Shown: piece by piece, positions 12,876-24,062 of the stretch
Layout of the letters: every line of letters begins with the position of its first letter
Numbering within the stretch: the stretch's first letter is position 1
From: Dillenia suffruticosa
Lineage: Eukaryota > Streptophyta > Magnoliopsida > Dilleniales > Dilleniaceae
Length of the DNA: 64,000 nucleotides
Direction: 5' to 3'
NCBI GenBank assembly: GCA_033439265.1
Contig: JAVTVX010000012.1
Location: 8,731,001 to 8,795,000, forward strand
Program-made: the position numbers and the translations under genes
Notes under the pieces: generated by a model
The model's database searches: none
Seen by the model: only the letters and a program-made list of their open reading frames with translations
What the model was told of the DNA's origin: nothing

Positions 12876-13425
12876 AAATATTATATATTAAAAATAAAAT
12901 AATTATTAAAAAATTTACATCAGAATAAATCAATGATTAATTCGATTTTCTTTATTTTACATTTCCATATTTATAATAATAAATTTTTTATATAGACAAA
13001 ATTTATTGTAATATTTTATTAAAATAATAGATCAATAGAATTTCATATTATTATATTGTTTCCCAATTTTAATATGATATTAAAACATTTGTATCATTGC
13101 ACTTATCAATATTGCTGGTATTGGTAAAATCCAATGACCTCTTCGTGGTATACCACGTCTTTTAAAATTAAGTAATTTTTATTATATCACATTGAATTTA
13201 AAAGGGATGTTAAAAAATATTATATATTAAAATTTAATTAATTATTAAAAAATATTATGTATTAAAATAAAATAATAATTGATTTAATTTTAAAAATATA
13301 TGACTTTATTTCTATATTTTCATATTTATAATAATAATTTTTCTATATAAATATAATTTATTATAATATTTTATTGAATCAGTGCATTAGGGTTTTATGT
13401 TATTATAATTCTTCTCATTTTTGAC
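12876..13425. repeat. Two tandem copies of an AT-rich dispersed repeat (LTR-like)
   Basis: Segments near 12876-13100 and 13205-13425 share phrases in the same order: ATTATATATTAAAA, a TTTCCATATTTATAATAATAA-type phrase, then TTTATTGTAATATTTTATT and an RTTTYATRTTATTATA-type end. A third diverged copy lies near 59520-59790. The layout resembles degraded solo LTRs, but clean TG...CA ends and target duplications are not evident. Confidence 0.45.
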
Positions 13426-14747
13426 ACCCAAAAACATTACAATATACAAAGTTGGAGTTGCAAATCGTCATTTGATTAGTCGTTGTGCACCGCACCTTCC
13501 CTGCTCTACTGGCCATGACCAACTTTGGAGGATACTTTTTTGGAACAATTTGGGCCTTTATTTTAATTTATATTGATGTTTTTGTTTCCAGCTATGTATC
13601 CCAGCTGTCTAATGATATTTAAAATATTTCAAATTCCAGCTTTATATCTCAGCTGTCCAATGATTTTTCACCCCCACATGCATCAGCCATCAATTTGCAA
13701 TTTGTCAAGCTTAGCTCGAGCAACTTGTGGGCCTGGGCCACAATTTTTGAAGTTTGCATTGACCTTCTCTGTTGAATTTGGATTGCCCTTGGAGCATACT
13801 ATGACGGTTTGATCAAATTTGAACGTGGAATGCAAAGTTTTATGCTTAGTTTTGACAAAATTTAGTTAGAGTTTAGATATAATTATTTTAAAATATCATT
13901 CTTATGGTAATCCTTCAACAAACGAATCAAATCTTTTTGCAACAGAAGGAACAACATTGTAGAAACGAAATAGACATATAATTCCCCTGTTCTGTTTTAT
14001 CTCGCATCTATGATTTTGCAAATGAATGAAGAAAGTAATAAAATGATCCCAATTATATTTAAATATAGTTTAAATTTTCCTAAATTACTTCTTCTCTCAA
14101 TTAATTCTCTCTCTCCTTTGCCCTTAAGTATTTCTCTCCTATACTTTACTATTAAGATAAAGAAGAATTCATGTAGGAACATGCAAATGCAAATGTTAAA
14201 AAATTTTTATTCAAGTGTTTTCTTTAAAATCTCATATTTTAATTTTCGTGAACGTATATTTTCATGATTTTGTAACACTATGTGTTGAAGGTGAGTTTTG
14301 CTCCACAAATAATTGCTCCATTCACCCGAGTAAGTAATCAATGCCGGAGAATCTTCTAGGCCTTCTTGGATGGTGAGATTTGCAAATACCATTGGAGAAG
14401 TTTTAAGGCTCAAATAAAAAAGAGTGACGGTGAAAAACTAAGACTGAATAGAGCCATAGAGTACTCCTGTATTGCACCTAAGTGATAATCATAAAATTAA
14501 TGAATATATATAGAGTTGAATTCACAATATAAATTAATGAATAATTGAATTAATTAATTGAGCATCACTTATAACATATACATTATATATACCAGAGAAA
14601 ATAAAAGAAAATAGGAGTTCGATGTATAATAATAAGTTATCTAGCATCAAGGGGTTACATTTAAATTTGCCGCTAAGGTGCAATAGATTTTGGAGTTTGT
14701 GGGCAATCAACCTGACTTCAAGGATCGAGATGCTATGTAGTGTCCAT
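13426..14747. other. Intergenic DNA
   Basis: Near 13588-13668 a ~50-bp segment beginning TTCCAGCT is duplicated in tandem with divergence. Open frames at 13573-13812 and 14010-14267 carry no recognisable domain. Confidence 0.45.
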
Positions 14748-14852
14748 ATAAAAAGTATCGGATAGCTTAGTGATATAAATTTATTCTCACAATCTGATAA
14801 TTATAAATTCAAATTATTATATAACTAAAAATAAAAAAAATAAAAAGTATCG
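14748..14852 (+). mobile_element. Mini-SINE with perfect 13-bp target duplication
   Basis: ATAAAAAGTATCG occurs at 14748-14760 and again at 14840-14852. Between them lies a 79-bp insert that starts GATAGCTTAGTGATATAA (A-box-like), has TATAAATTCAAATT about 45 bp downstream (decayed B-box position) and ends in an A-rich tail. This is the structure of a tRNA-derived SINE reduced to little more than its head plus tail. Confidence 0.75.
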
Positions 14853-16032
14853 TAATTCTAAAGTTTAGGATGTAAAAAGTATTACACACGGATTGTGAGA
14901 TAAAGAGAAAAATGAATAATGTAGAGATAAATAACACCGGTTGAATTGTCCATAATTTATAAGGGAAATTGTCTTCCACAATCTGAAAATTAATTTTTAT
15001 GTATTAGAACTTATCTAATATTTTCTAAAAGTTATTTTCAAAGATTATAAATTTGCTACTTGAACTCTCAGGAAATTCAAATTGACCCTTGCTTTTTAAG
15101 AAATTCCATTTTGACCCCTGAAAACCTTGTAACCTAACTAAAAAGGGACTTAAAAAGCAGTTTTTGGATAAAAATAAAAATTTTGGGAATTAGCAAAATA
15201 AGTTTCAAAAGAGATAATTTCTAAAATATTTACAGAAAGGGATGGTTTCAGACAATAATATCATAAAAGGATATTTCCTTTTTAAAACCACAACTGTGGT
15301 TAGGGTTCAAAATTTGTCACTAAAAAGGTGATTTCCCCTCCTCCCAAGAACCCTTTTTAAGACATTAAATGGCCGAATTGACAGATGGCAAAGGGAGAAC
15401 TAATATGTAAAACATTAAATAAAAGAAATTTAAGGCTCGAAAGTGATTTATAAAGTTTGAACAAGCTCAAGGGCATAAAATATGAGAGATTAAAGTTTCA
15501 ATTTGAAAGGAAGGTAACTTACTGCCGGTGCTAATGCCCGAAGAATGGTCGTAATCAGTAATCAATTTTCCGGTGAGGAAAGGAAATTGAGGATATATTA
15601 GGGTTTCTAAGGTTGTGGGATTGGTTTTTATGTGTTTAACTAAAAAATAACTTTTAAATGTCTTGAATAAAATTTAAAACAAAAATTTCAAAGTCTTTTT
15701 TTTTTTTTTTTAAATAATAGAATCACACATGGGAAAGGATGAAAAGGGGCATTAGAAACCTCCTTAGAGGTTTGTTGCTGGCACTATTTCTCAAGAAGCT
15801 TGCTTTTCATGCCTCAACAGAATAATCATGTTGAAAGAAAGTTGGGACATATTCTTGACGCAATATGTGTTCTTTTATATATATATATATATATATATAT
15901 TGGCTTCTTTTGAGGAATTTTGGAAGGAAACCATCCTCGCCATTGTCAACACTAACGGCCATTGTATATGTAGAACTCATAGTTTGTTTATACTACTATG
16001 CTTCACCCACCATGCAGTTGTTTTTCACGTTC
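14853..16032. other. Intergenic DNA
   Basis: No supported gene. A (TA)n run lies near 15877-15900, and short open frames across it are low-complexity. Confidence 0.5.
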
Positions 16033-17261
16033 CACTATAAAAAAATATGGTTTTAGTGACATAATTTAGCGATGAAATAAATTTATCATTGTTTTACGAT
16101 GAAATTAGGATAAAAATTATTTTCATTACTATTTTATGATGAAATTAGCGACGAAGTGTATTCATTGCAAAATTAGTAATGAATAAAGTATTCGTGATTA
16201 AATTCGTAACTAATTAGTGACGAAAATATTTTAATGACTAATGTCGTAGATTTTTTCCGTGACAAATTAGTCACGTCAGTTCGTGACAAATTTAGCGACA
16301 AATATCAATTTTGTAGCTAAATTTTGTCACGAATCATATTCGTGACTTAATTTATAACTAATTAGTCATAATATATTTTTGATGTAAATTTTAATAATGA
16401 ATTCAATAATTTGTAGTCAAATTTATTGCTAATTAACCATACAAAATTATTTGCACCTAAATTAATCGTTAATTTGTAACGATATTTGGGAATTTGTGAT
16501 TAATTTAATGGTTAAATTCTTTTTACATTCTCTTATAAAATATTTTGAACATCTTTTTTACTCTTTCTGAGTAATAGAATCGAGTTAAATACGTAGTGAA
16601 TATTATAATTCTAACTAAATTACTTATTTCGATAATAAATAATTTAACTAATTTTTAACAAAATATTATCGTATATAGTAATAAGATTTTACTTGGATAA
16701 ACTTATATTTTATTTTTTAGTTAATTACAAGATTATATTAAATGGTGAACAATTCTTTTAGAGATTAGATAAAAATATTTGTATTTATTATAAATATTAT
16801 CAATTATAGAAATAGATTTTATTACAAATTTCATCGTTAAATTAATGATAAATAATTTTTGTCATTGATTTAACGATGAATAATTGTTTTCGTCATTAAA
16901 TTTAATGACAAATATGTCAATTCATCACTAATTTAATTATGAATTAACAAATTTGTCACAAAAATTAAAGATGAATGCACTATTCATTGTTTAAATTAGA
17001 GACCAACGTACTATACATCATTAAAATTAACATTAAATTTACATTTTTGTTGATAAATTTAACAAAAGAAATAATTATTCATCACTAAACCAATAACAAA
17101 AATATTTTTTTGTTATTGATTTAGTGACGGATCGATCATTATCACTGATTTTAGTGATGGATCATCGTTTTGATCGTTTAATTTAACAATGAATTAGTCT
17201 TTTTATCGCTTTTTTTTGTTAAATAAAGCAACGAATTTCCTATTTCGCAGTTAAATTTCTT

Positions 17262-17640
17262 TTGTTTCTCTCTTCCCAATCCCATCCATCGAGTCTCTTA
17301 GTCTCTCTCTCTCTCTTACTCCCCTGCTCTCAAAAGGAGTGCTGCGGAAGAATCCAGAAGACGAAGCGACGAAGATCATTTTCCAGTTATCACGTGGTGG
17401 CGACGTGGAGGCCGACGAAATTGCCTTTTCACGGCGTTGCAGAAGACGATGGGTTTGAAAATCAACGCCAGAGAGCTGCGAGGAAGAACGGTGAAGAGAT
17501 TAATGGAGGATCTTGGGTCGGTTTGAGATGAGGAGAGAGAGGTGATTGATTGGTCGATTCGACATTTGTATTCATCGGATTTGAAATATGGTTGGGGAAT
17601 AAAACACATCCTCTCTCTCTCTCCCCCTCGAAAACCCTAA
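17262..17640 (+). other. Possible captured 5' leader or first exon
   Basis: GC-richer than its surroundings, starting with a CT-rich leader and containing an 89-codon open frame (17262-17531). It ends with AAAACCCTAAGGTGAGT, a good 5' splice site. A similar AAAACCCTAAGGTGAGT phrase recurs at 17782, so the segment is partly duplicated. It may be the 5' end of the captured E2 gene downstream, but the protein is not recognisable. Confidence 0.35.
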
Positions 17641-17894
17641 GGTGAGTTCTCTTTCTCTTACGGCGCTACCTGTGACCGATTCATATCAAATTCTTCTTCT
17701 TTTTCGTTGGGATTCTGGTCTGTCCTGTTAATTGGTATAACATTTGTATTCCTTGGGATTATGGTCTGTCCGATTCATATCAAAACCCTAAGGTGAGTCC
17801 TTCTTCCTCTCACGGTCCTCATTTTTCTAACTTTAGTTGTCATCGTAATCTTTATATCCCATATATATCTAATCATTTAAACCCTTATGTATTT

Positions 17895-19857
17895 GTCGAA
17901 GGCGATTTATTTGATGCTGTTGTCCCTTTCATGGGTGAATTTATCAGCGATGGCACTTTAGCAACATTCTTGAAGAGTATGCTTTCAATGTCCTTTTCAT
18001 GGGCAAATCAACATCTCCAACACTTCCCAAATAGTCTAATAGAGAGCCTCAGCTTCCCCCCAAGGGAAGAGAAAGCTGTGTAAGAACCATTTTTGACTGT
18101 TATCTTGCATAATAATTTATATTCCTTTTTTAATTTTCTTTGTTCTATTTTTTTGGTCCTGGAGGATTTATTATCCACTTTGCCGTCTCTTGTACAGTTC
18201 TCTTCTTAATATACATTTTTCTTTCTCTACGACACAAATGGAGTTTTGTACGAATATAACTTTATTTTAAAAAAAAAATTTAAAATAATACTGATTAAAA
18301 AATATTTTCAAATTTAATACCTACATGTTGTGACTTAAAGTCACGACATGATACTGTTCATCACGGTCTCATGTCATGACTTGAAGTCACGACACGTGGA
18401 TGTTAAATTTGAAAATATTTTTTGATCGCTGTTGTTTTAAATTTTTTTTTTTTGAGGTTAGTTCTGAACAAAGCTCACACAAATGATCTGTATTTTCTTG
18501 TGCAAAACACCAGGTAGATTCCTACTGAGAAGCTAATTCATCCTGATATGTAAGTTGCAAAATATACATTTGCATTGCTGACAACATTCAATGAAGTTGA
18601 CATGTAAGTTGCAAAATGAAACTTCTTAAAATTATAGTTCAATTATTCTCTAGTAGGCCTGATGTGTACAAAGTTATGGGGTTGGGGGTGGTTTGATGTA
18701 TCGTAAAGCGTGGGATGAAACTATGGTTACTTTGGAGAAAAATGTGTATGAAAGTTTTTGAAAATATTGCAGAACTCGTCGTTTTTTGTGCTTGGTTTAA
18801 GATCTTAACTTTTCTGGTGTCACCTCTAAAGAGGATGCTGCCATATTTGCAGATTTGTTAATTATATTCTGTTGTAGGGTGCTTCGTTTGCATATGTTTT
18901 ATCTTCTTGTCTTTCTTTTAACCAATAAAAGGAAACACGGGTAGGTCATGTTAGTTTTGTTTGTACTCAATTCAAGAACATGTTAAGTTTCTAACAAATG
19001 CAAAAATTGCAAATTAGTAAATTAAGTGATGTTTGGCACAGGGACATCTATGGAGGGGTAATCACCACCAACATACCAACATACGTTTTTAGGCTAAACA
19101 TATAGATGTATATAAAAATTGAGAGGAAGGGGTGTGCTACCATATCTTTAGGCTTGGTAACAATGAATCCTTTTTAATACACAAATCTAAAAGTGCACCT
19201 GCATGTTGTTCTTTTATTAAAAGATTTTTCCACACCTGCATTCCTTACAATTATAATGCCAGGCCTGGTGAAATTTAATCTCTTGAATTAAGTGCTGAGT
19301 TGTATCTTGGATTGAACTGTTTGTAGAATCTGTCCTTTATCTCCTGGTATGCCATCATTGAGACAACTAGTTCATGAAGTGTGTATCTCAACGAATTTGG
19401 GGTTTGGGTCTATTGGTTTTGGGAATTTTTAAAATATGAATCCTCTCTGATCTTTAATGCAAGAAAATTTGCAATTGGTGTGAACATATTAGGTGACTAC
19501 TAATAGCCTGTTTCTATTTGTGTTGTGTTTTGCAGGACTAATTTGATGAAGCTCGTTCTAAATACAAGGATGCCTTTGCGGAGAAACATGGAGTCAAGTT
19601 GGGTCTTATGTCAGGGTTTGTGAAAGTATGTATATTTCACTTCTGATGATGCAGTAAGCTACAAAGACATGCATGTGTCTGTGATTTTATGCAGTATTGT
19701 GCGGCTGTATTTTTAACTTTCATAAGTTCTTTTTGTTATGATCTCAGGCTGCTGTTAGTGGGCTCCATAACCAGCCTATAATTAATGCAGTCATCAGTGG
19801 AGATGACATAATTTATAGAGATTATATAGATATCAGTATTGCTGTTGGTACTCCAAG
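17895..19857 (+). pseudogene. Captured fragment of 2-oxoglutarate dehydrogenase E2 (dihydrolipoyl succinyltransferase)
   Basis: Several exons of the mitochondrial E2 subunit lie in order. 17895-17975 encodes the start of the lipoyl domain (AVVPFMGEF then DGTLATFLK). About 18040-18080 matches the linker before the catalytic core (EPQLPPK). About 18563-18602 encodes TFALLTTFNEVD and ends in a GT donor. 19536-19625 encodes [20 protein letters not shown]. 19748-19857 encodes QPIINAV, then [18 protein letters not shown]. Exon edges keep AG/GT signals. It is dead: the lipoyl-lysine region is absent, one base is missing in the 19536 exon just after TNLMKL, a stop interrupts the linker, and the C-terminal active-site histidine region is absent. 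The intact donor gene is not in this window. Confidence 0.85.
18232..18485. mobile_element. Mutator-type MITE with 9-bp target duplication
   Basis: A 236-bp near-palindrome (18241-18476) is flanked on both sides by ACACAAATG (18232-18240 and 18477-18485). Its ends are GAGTTTTGTACG and, inverted, GAGCTTTGTTCAG. The two ~100-bp arms match over most of their length and meet in a short loop near 18355. A 9-bp duplication with long terminal inverted repeats beginning with G is characteristic of Mutator-like elements. It lies between two captured E2 exons, so it inserted either before capture or into the CACTA element later. Confidence 0.85.
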
Positions 19858-20124
19858 GTAACTCAAAACTAGATACGAGAAACAAAACTAGGGTAAATAA
19901 CTTAAATAGCTGCATTTTTGCTTTCTGGAGATGAGTTTATCCATGAGTGATAAGAATAAGCCTGTGTTACTTGGAACTAGATAACATTATTGTCCAGGAC
20001 TGGCACATGAAGTGCCCTCTGGCTCCTTGCTCATCCATATAGATACATTGAGTTTCAGGGAATGTACGTTAGTCCTGCAATATAGGGATACAAATTTAGA
20101 TAATTCTCATGCTCTTGTTCTCAG

Positions 20125-20225
20125 GTTGTACATGACAGCCTAAATCCAGTTTGGAATCAGACTTTTAACTTTGTTGTTGAGGATTGCTAATTTTGGAAAT
20201 TTATGACCATAACACCTTTGGGAAG
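20125..20225 (+). pseudogene. Captured C2-domain exon of a synaptotagmin-like protein
   Basis: An exon with an intact AG acceptor (20121-20124) and GT donor (20226) encodes SLNPVWNQTFNFVVED and then, in another frame, LILE followed by YDHNTFGK. This is the core of a C2 domain of plant synaptotagmin/extended synaptotagmin proteins, which tether the endoplasmic reticulum to the plasma membrane and bind lipid and calcium. About a dozen bases that should join the two parts are missing, shifting the frame. It follows the E2 fragment in the same orientation, so a readthrough transcript would be chimeric. Confidence 0.8.
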
Positions 20226-20812
20226 GTAATATATTTGCCTGTGCTGGTTGCATTTCAACAGTTAGCAATATATGGAACATATAATTTAGCACCTATTGGA
20301 TATTAGATGTTCATGGAGTATATTTGTTAGATATTGGATTGATATTTGTTTGATTTGTTCTTATCGACATTTTGTTAGATGCTGGAACATTTATAGACAA
20401 TATCAAGTTTTTTTATTTCGAAAAAATTGTTTGGAATCTGATTATTATATTAGTTGGATTGGGGAAATTTTTAGATTCATTAGATAGATATTTGTGACTA
20501 ATTTGATATTTATATCGGTTGGATTCACAGATTCATTGTTAAATTTAGTCACGGATAATAAGATCCTTTGCTAATTTTAACCATGGATCTTCATGTCTGT
20601 CGCTAAATTTAGTAGTGGATATGAGAATTCGTGATTAAATTTAGTTACAGATCTTACTATTCGTTGCTAAATTTGTCGTTAAGTTTTTGCGATGTGTTAT
20701 TAGCAATAAAAATTTTTTCATCATTAAATTTGTTGCTATATAAATGAGTGATGAATTTTTCTAAATTTTTCGTATCTAATTCTTTCACCAAAATCGTGTT
20801 TTTTATGTAGTG

Positions 20813-23800
20813 TTTTGGTATACATGAAAAGATCTATTTTTTGTATAATTCACTTTTCTTCTTAGTCATCCTTTAGAGCTAATTGCATTTTCAAGGGTTG
20901 ATTAAGTGGAGATGCCATTGATTGACGACCTAGCACCGACGTAGAACGCCGGACTTTAATTGACGCCACAATTGAGCTTCTTTGGCTTTCTGCCTTTAGA
21001 ACAAATGAGACATATAAAGTCTGGTGCTAAATTACTACATTGTGACGATTAGAACACTATTTAGATAACTTACGATGTTATCTCCCATGAGCACTCAATA
21101 CATTGAGAATCGGAGTTATTTTTATTCACCAATAATTTAGTTGCATATCATTTTTCTGGGTTTCTTTGTATAACAAATACAAAGCAATATTTTTATTATG
21201 TTTTACTGTTTTGTTTTCAAATTCAAGCTAGTCATCTTGAGTTAAATTGTCTTTAAGAGAATAGTTTAATGGTCATAATCCCTCTTTTTTAATCCGATAA
21301 TTTCGAATTCAAATATCAATATAATAATAAAAAAAAAAATCTATGAATCGATTTGTATATCAATCGAATACAATTGGATTTTCTAAATTAATTTTATTTC
21401 TTTGGCTTTTGACGAATAGAAAATGGAATCTCTTTCCCCTTTTGAAATGTATTTGAACAAAGGTAAAGTTGTTTGACATGATAGAAAGTTTGGTATGCCA
21501 CGATGGTTTGACATGGATTTCACTATAGCCTATCGGTGACAAGTAGTCATTTTCAATCATATAATCTGGTCAAAAAATTAATTATGAAAATGCCAAACTA
21601 AAGTTTTTGGCTTTTCCTATAATTGAGGACGCCCCCAAGTTTTAAAGCACCGCAATATATTGGAAACTACACAACTCAAAAGGCAAAGCATCTCCAACTC
21701 TATCAACTAAAAAGCGATTCACTTCCGAGATAAGATATCAATCGAGCCATTGTATCATTCTTTATATATATTATACAGCTATTATTTTTAAAAAAAATAA
21801 AATTAAGCTAATAAAAGGAAATATTATTAGTTTTTTTATATTTTAATACTCACTAGATAATTTATTTAATACAATTTGAATTCAAAACCTTCTAGGAATA
21901 CCATTTTATATTTTATATAAATATACTAATATATATAAAAATACATTTTTTTTACTAATTTAAATTTTTAAAATGAATCATAATACAAAATATAGGAAAG
22001 TTCATGTGTGTGTGTAAAGACGCTTGGGAATCATTCCACCTTTAAACAATTGATACCCATGATTTTGGAGTTTCATCTTGTTGTGAAAATTATATCATGT
22101 TGACACTTTATGTTGTACCTCATCTCTTATGCCTGTCTGTATTTTGGTCATGGGTCTCATTTTTTTTTTTTTTTTTTTTTTTGTATCTTGGTTTGATTAT
22201 CATTTAATATCTAAAATTTTGCCCCCGATTAATTTGAATCGGTCGTTATAGGGTTTATTTTGAGGGAGGATTTTTCAACATTATTTTTTTCGTATTCAGA
22301 AAAAATTGAACTTTCGATTAGCCTCGTGATAAAGTGGTAAAGTGAAAGAAAAGAAAAATCAAAGAAAAGAAAAGCGAAGGCGTTGCACTTGTTAGATTAC
22401 GTAACAAGATTGGAACCACTAAGTTAAATGATGTGAATGACTCCATCCAAAAAAGAATTTTTTTTTTTTTTTCCCATTGTGATTGGGCCATCCTTGTCTC
22501 TGATTCTTCGATAGGCTTACAAGCACAACCCTTGTTCCTTTAGAAAAAAGGTGGACTTTCTGCAACTTTTTTCTGTACTCTTTACTCTTTATTATTATAT
22601 TTTTTCCTAATATGTGCATGCATTCTTTTGTGGTCTTTCATGCATTGTATTCTTAGGGCTAGATTTTAAGGCTTTTTGTTTTTATTTTTATTTTTTTTGG
22701 TATTCAAGGAGGGCATGACCCTGAACACAAACATATATATAAAAGATGCGATCTAAAAACTGATCTTGCAATAAAAGATAGCACCATCTAATCCTTCAAA
22801 ATATACTTACATCATAAAATCACTAGTTAATGAATTAGTAGTAAAAGCCGGCAAAGCGGAAAGTAAGCGAAGTGGTCACAGTGATCAAATTGATACCGAA
22901 AATCAAGTTGGGTAAACTATTAGAGAGAAAATAAAGTTGGATGAGATATTTGAGAGGTAGTCAGTAGTTGAGTGATGTGGAAAAATTTTTTCCATGGGAA
23001 AAAAAATTAAGGACATGTTTGTATTTGGTCCAAAGTTCGGGAGGTAAAATTATATTGTTCCTTTGGAATTATAAATCCAAGAGATAAGATCTTGAGTTAT
23101 TTCCATTTACTTCTCAACTGAAATAAAATAATTTTATAAAAATAAAAATTTTAAAAATTATAAATATTTTCATAAATAAATATAAAATCGATATTATATT
23201 TTTAAATCTAATACAGAATGCAATCCTCTCTCCAAGAAGCAAGAAAAATTCCAAGAGGGCAACACCACACGGTAAGATTATGATTATGAGTCCAATCCTT
23301 GTTTCATTGGACGGGAATTGGTTTTGGTCATTGGAAGAAAAGACCCATTGATTCCCATCCTTTAATTTGTGGCTTGAAATCAATTCTTTATGGATCGAAT
23401 ATGCAACCTGCACATTAGGTCTATTTCATGCTGTGCCACATTCGCCTGGGGCCTAAATATGATCTTTTAACAGCAACATTCCTGAGTGCTTTAACACAAA
23501 CCTAGGGAAGCCCAAATGGAATAAGAACTTTGTCCTTTTAGTAAAATTTGAGACCTTAAGATCACTTCTCTTATTAGATAGAAGATTTGATGAGCTTTGT
23601 GTACTTTTATGCTCCATAACAATGCATCCATATAATTGACTCCGCACTTCAATGTCTCCAAAAGCAACTTTTGGAGTTCGTGCATTCACCACCGCAGATT
23701 AAAGAGTCCGTTTCTTTGATTTTACACTTGTCCCTAGATCAACCTAGACATATGTGGCTTTGCTTCACATCCAATTAATCAATTTTACCTTCAAAGAGAG

Positions 23801-23972
23801 AGTATTTTGGGAGTGGCATAAGTGCATTAGATTTGTAAGTAAATTACAAAAGAAAACCTTGACATACTTTTGTAATGCAATACATTAGTGCCTCCATTTG
23901 ACCCCTTTAATCACTTTTTACAACTCGAAAAAAGTATGATCATGACTACAATCTGCTCACTTTACATTGTCA
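20813..23972. other. Intergenic DNA upstream of the MATE gene
   Basis: No supported gene. Near 21255-21345 there is a decayed SINE-like stretch (TAGTTTAATGGTCATAA, then a GAATTCAAAT-type B box and an A-rich tail) without a clear target duplication. A T run lies at about 22160-22182. Short minus-strand frames at 22419-22619, 23114-23413 and 23453-23692 have no recognisable content. Confidence 0.5.
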
Positions 23973-23983
23973 TATATTTATAG
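23973..23983 (+). promoter_or_regulatory. TATA box of the MATE gene
   Basis: TATATTTATAG lies 80-90 bp before the start codon. A transcription start about 30 bp downstream would fall at the edge of the CT tract. This rules out the in-frame ATG at 23967, which lies upstream of the TATA box. Confidence 0.5.
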
Positions 23984-24004
23984 CACACACCAGCCCCTCA
24001 ACTT

Positions 24005-24009
<5 letters not shown>

Positions 24010-24051
<42 letters not shown>
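24010..24051 (+). repeat. (TC)n tract in MATE 5' leader
   Basis: A perfect dinucleotide run of 42 bp that ends 11 bp before the start codon. Confidence 0.95.
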
Positions 24052-24055
<4 letters not shown>

Positions 24056-24062
24056 CTCACTT

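Larger units (their letters stand above)
16033..20812. mobile_element. CACTA (En/Spm) transposon carrying captured gene fragments
   Basis: The left end is CACTATAAAAAAATATGG and the right end, read on the other strand, is CACTACATAAAAAACACG. The inverted repeats stay similar for about 28 bp (both continue to TTTTRGTGA). Both ends are followed by ~1.2 kb and ~0.3 kb of subterminal motifs such as TTAGCGACRAAT and CGTGACAAATT in both orientations. The flanking triplets are TTC and TTT, matching two of three for the expected 3-bp duplication. The 4.8-kb element encodes no transposase that I can find, so it is non-autonomous. Its interior holds exons of at least two host genes with their splice junctions, plus a nested MITE. 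Confidence 0.85.

Noticed and set aside
21255-21345. Possible SINE with A-rich tail
   Set aside because: Boxes are decayed and no flanking duplication was found; mentioned only in the intergenic entry.
23967-24062. Upstream in-frame ATG of the MATE gene (adds 32 residues)
   Set aside because: It lies before the likely TATA box and would translate the CT tract into Ser-Leu repeats; ATG at 24063 gives a normal N-terminus.
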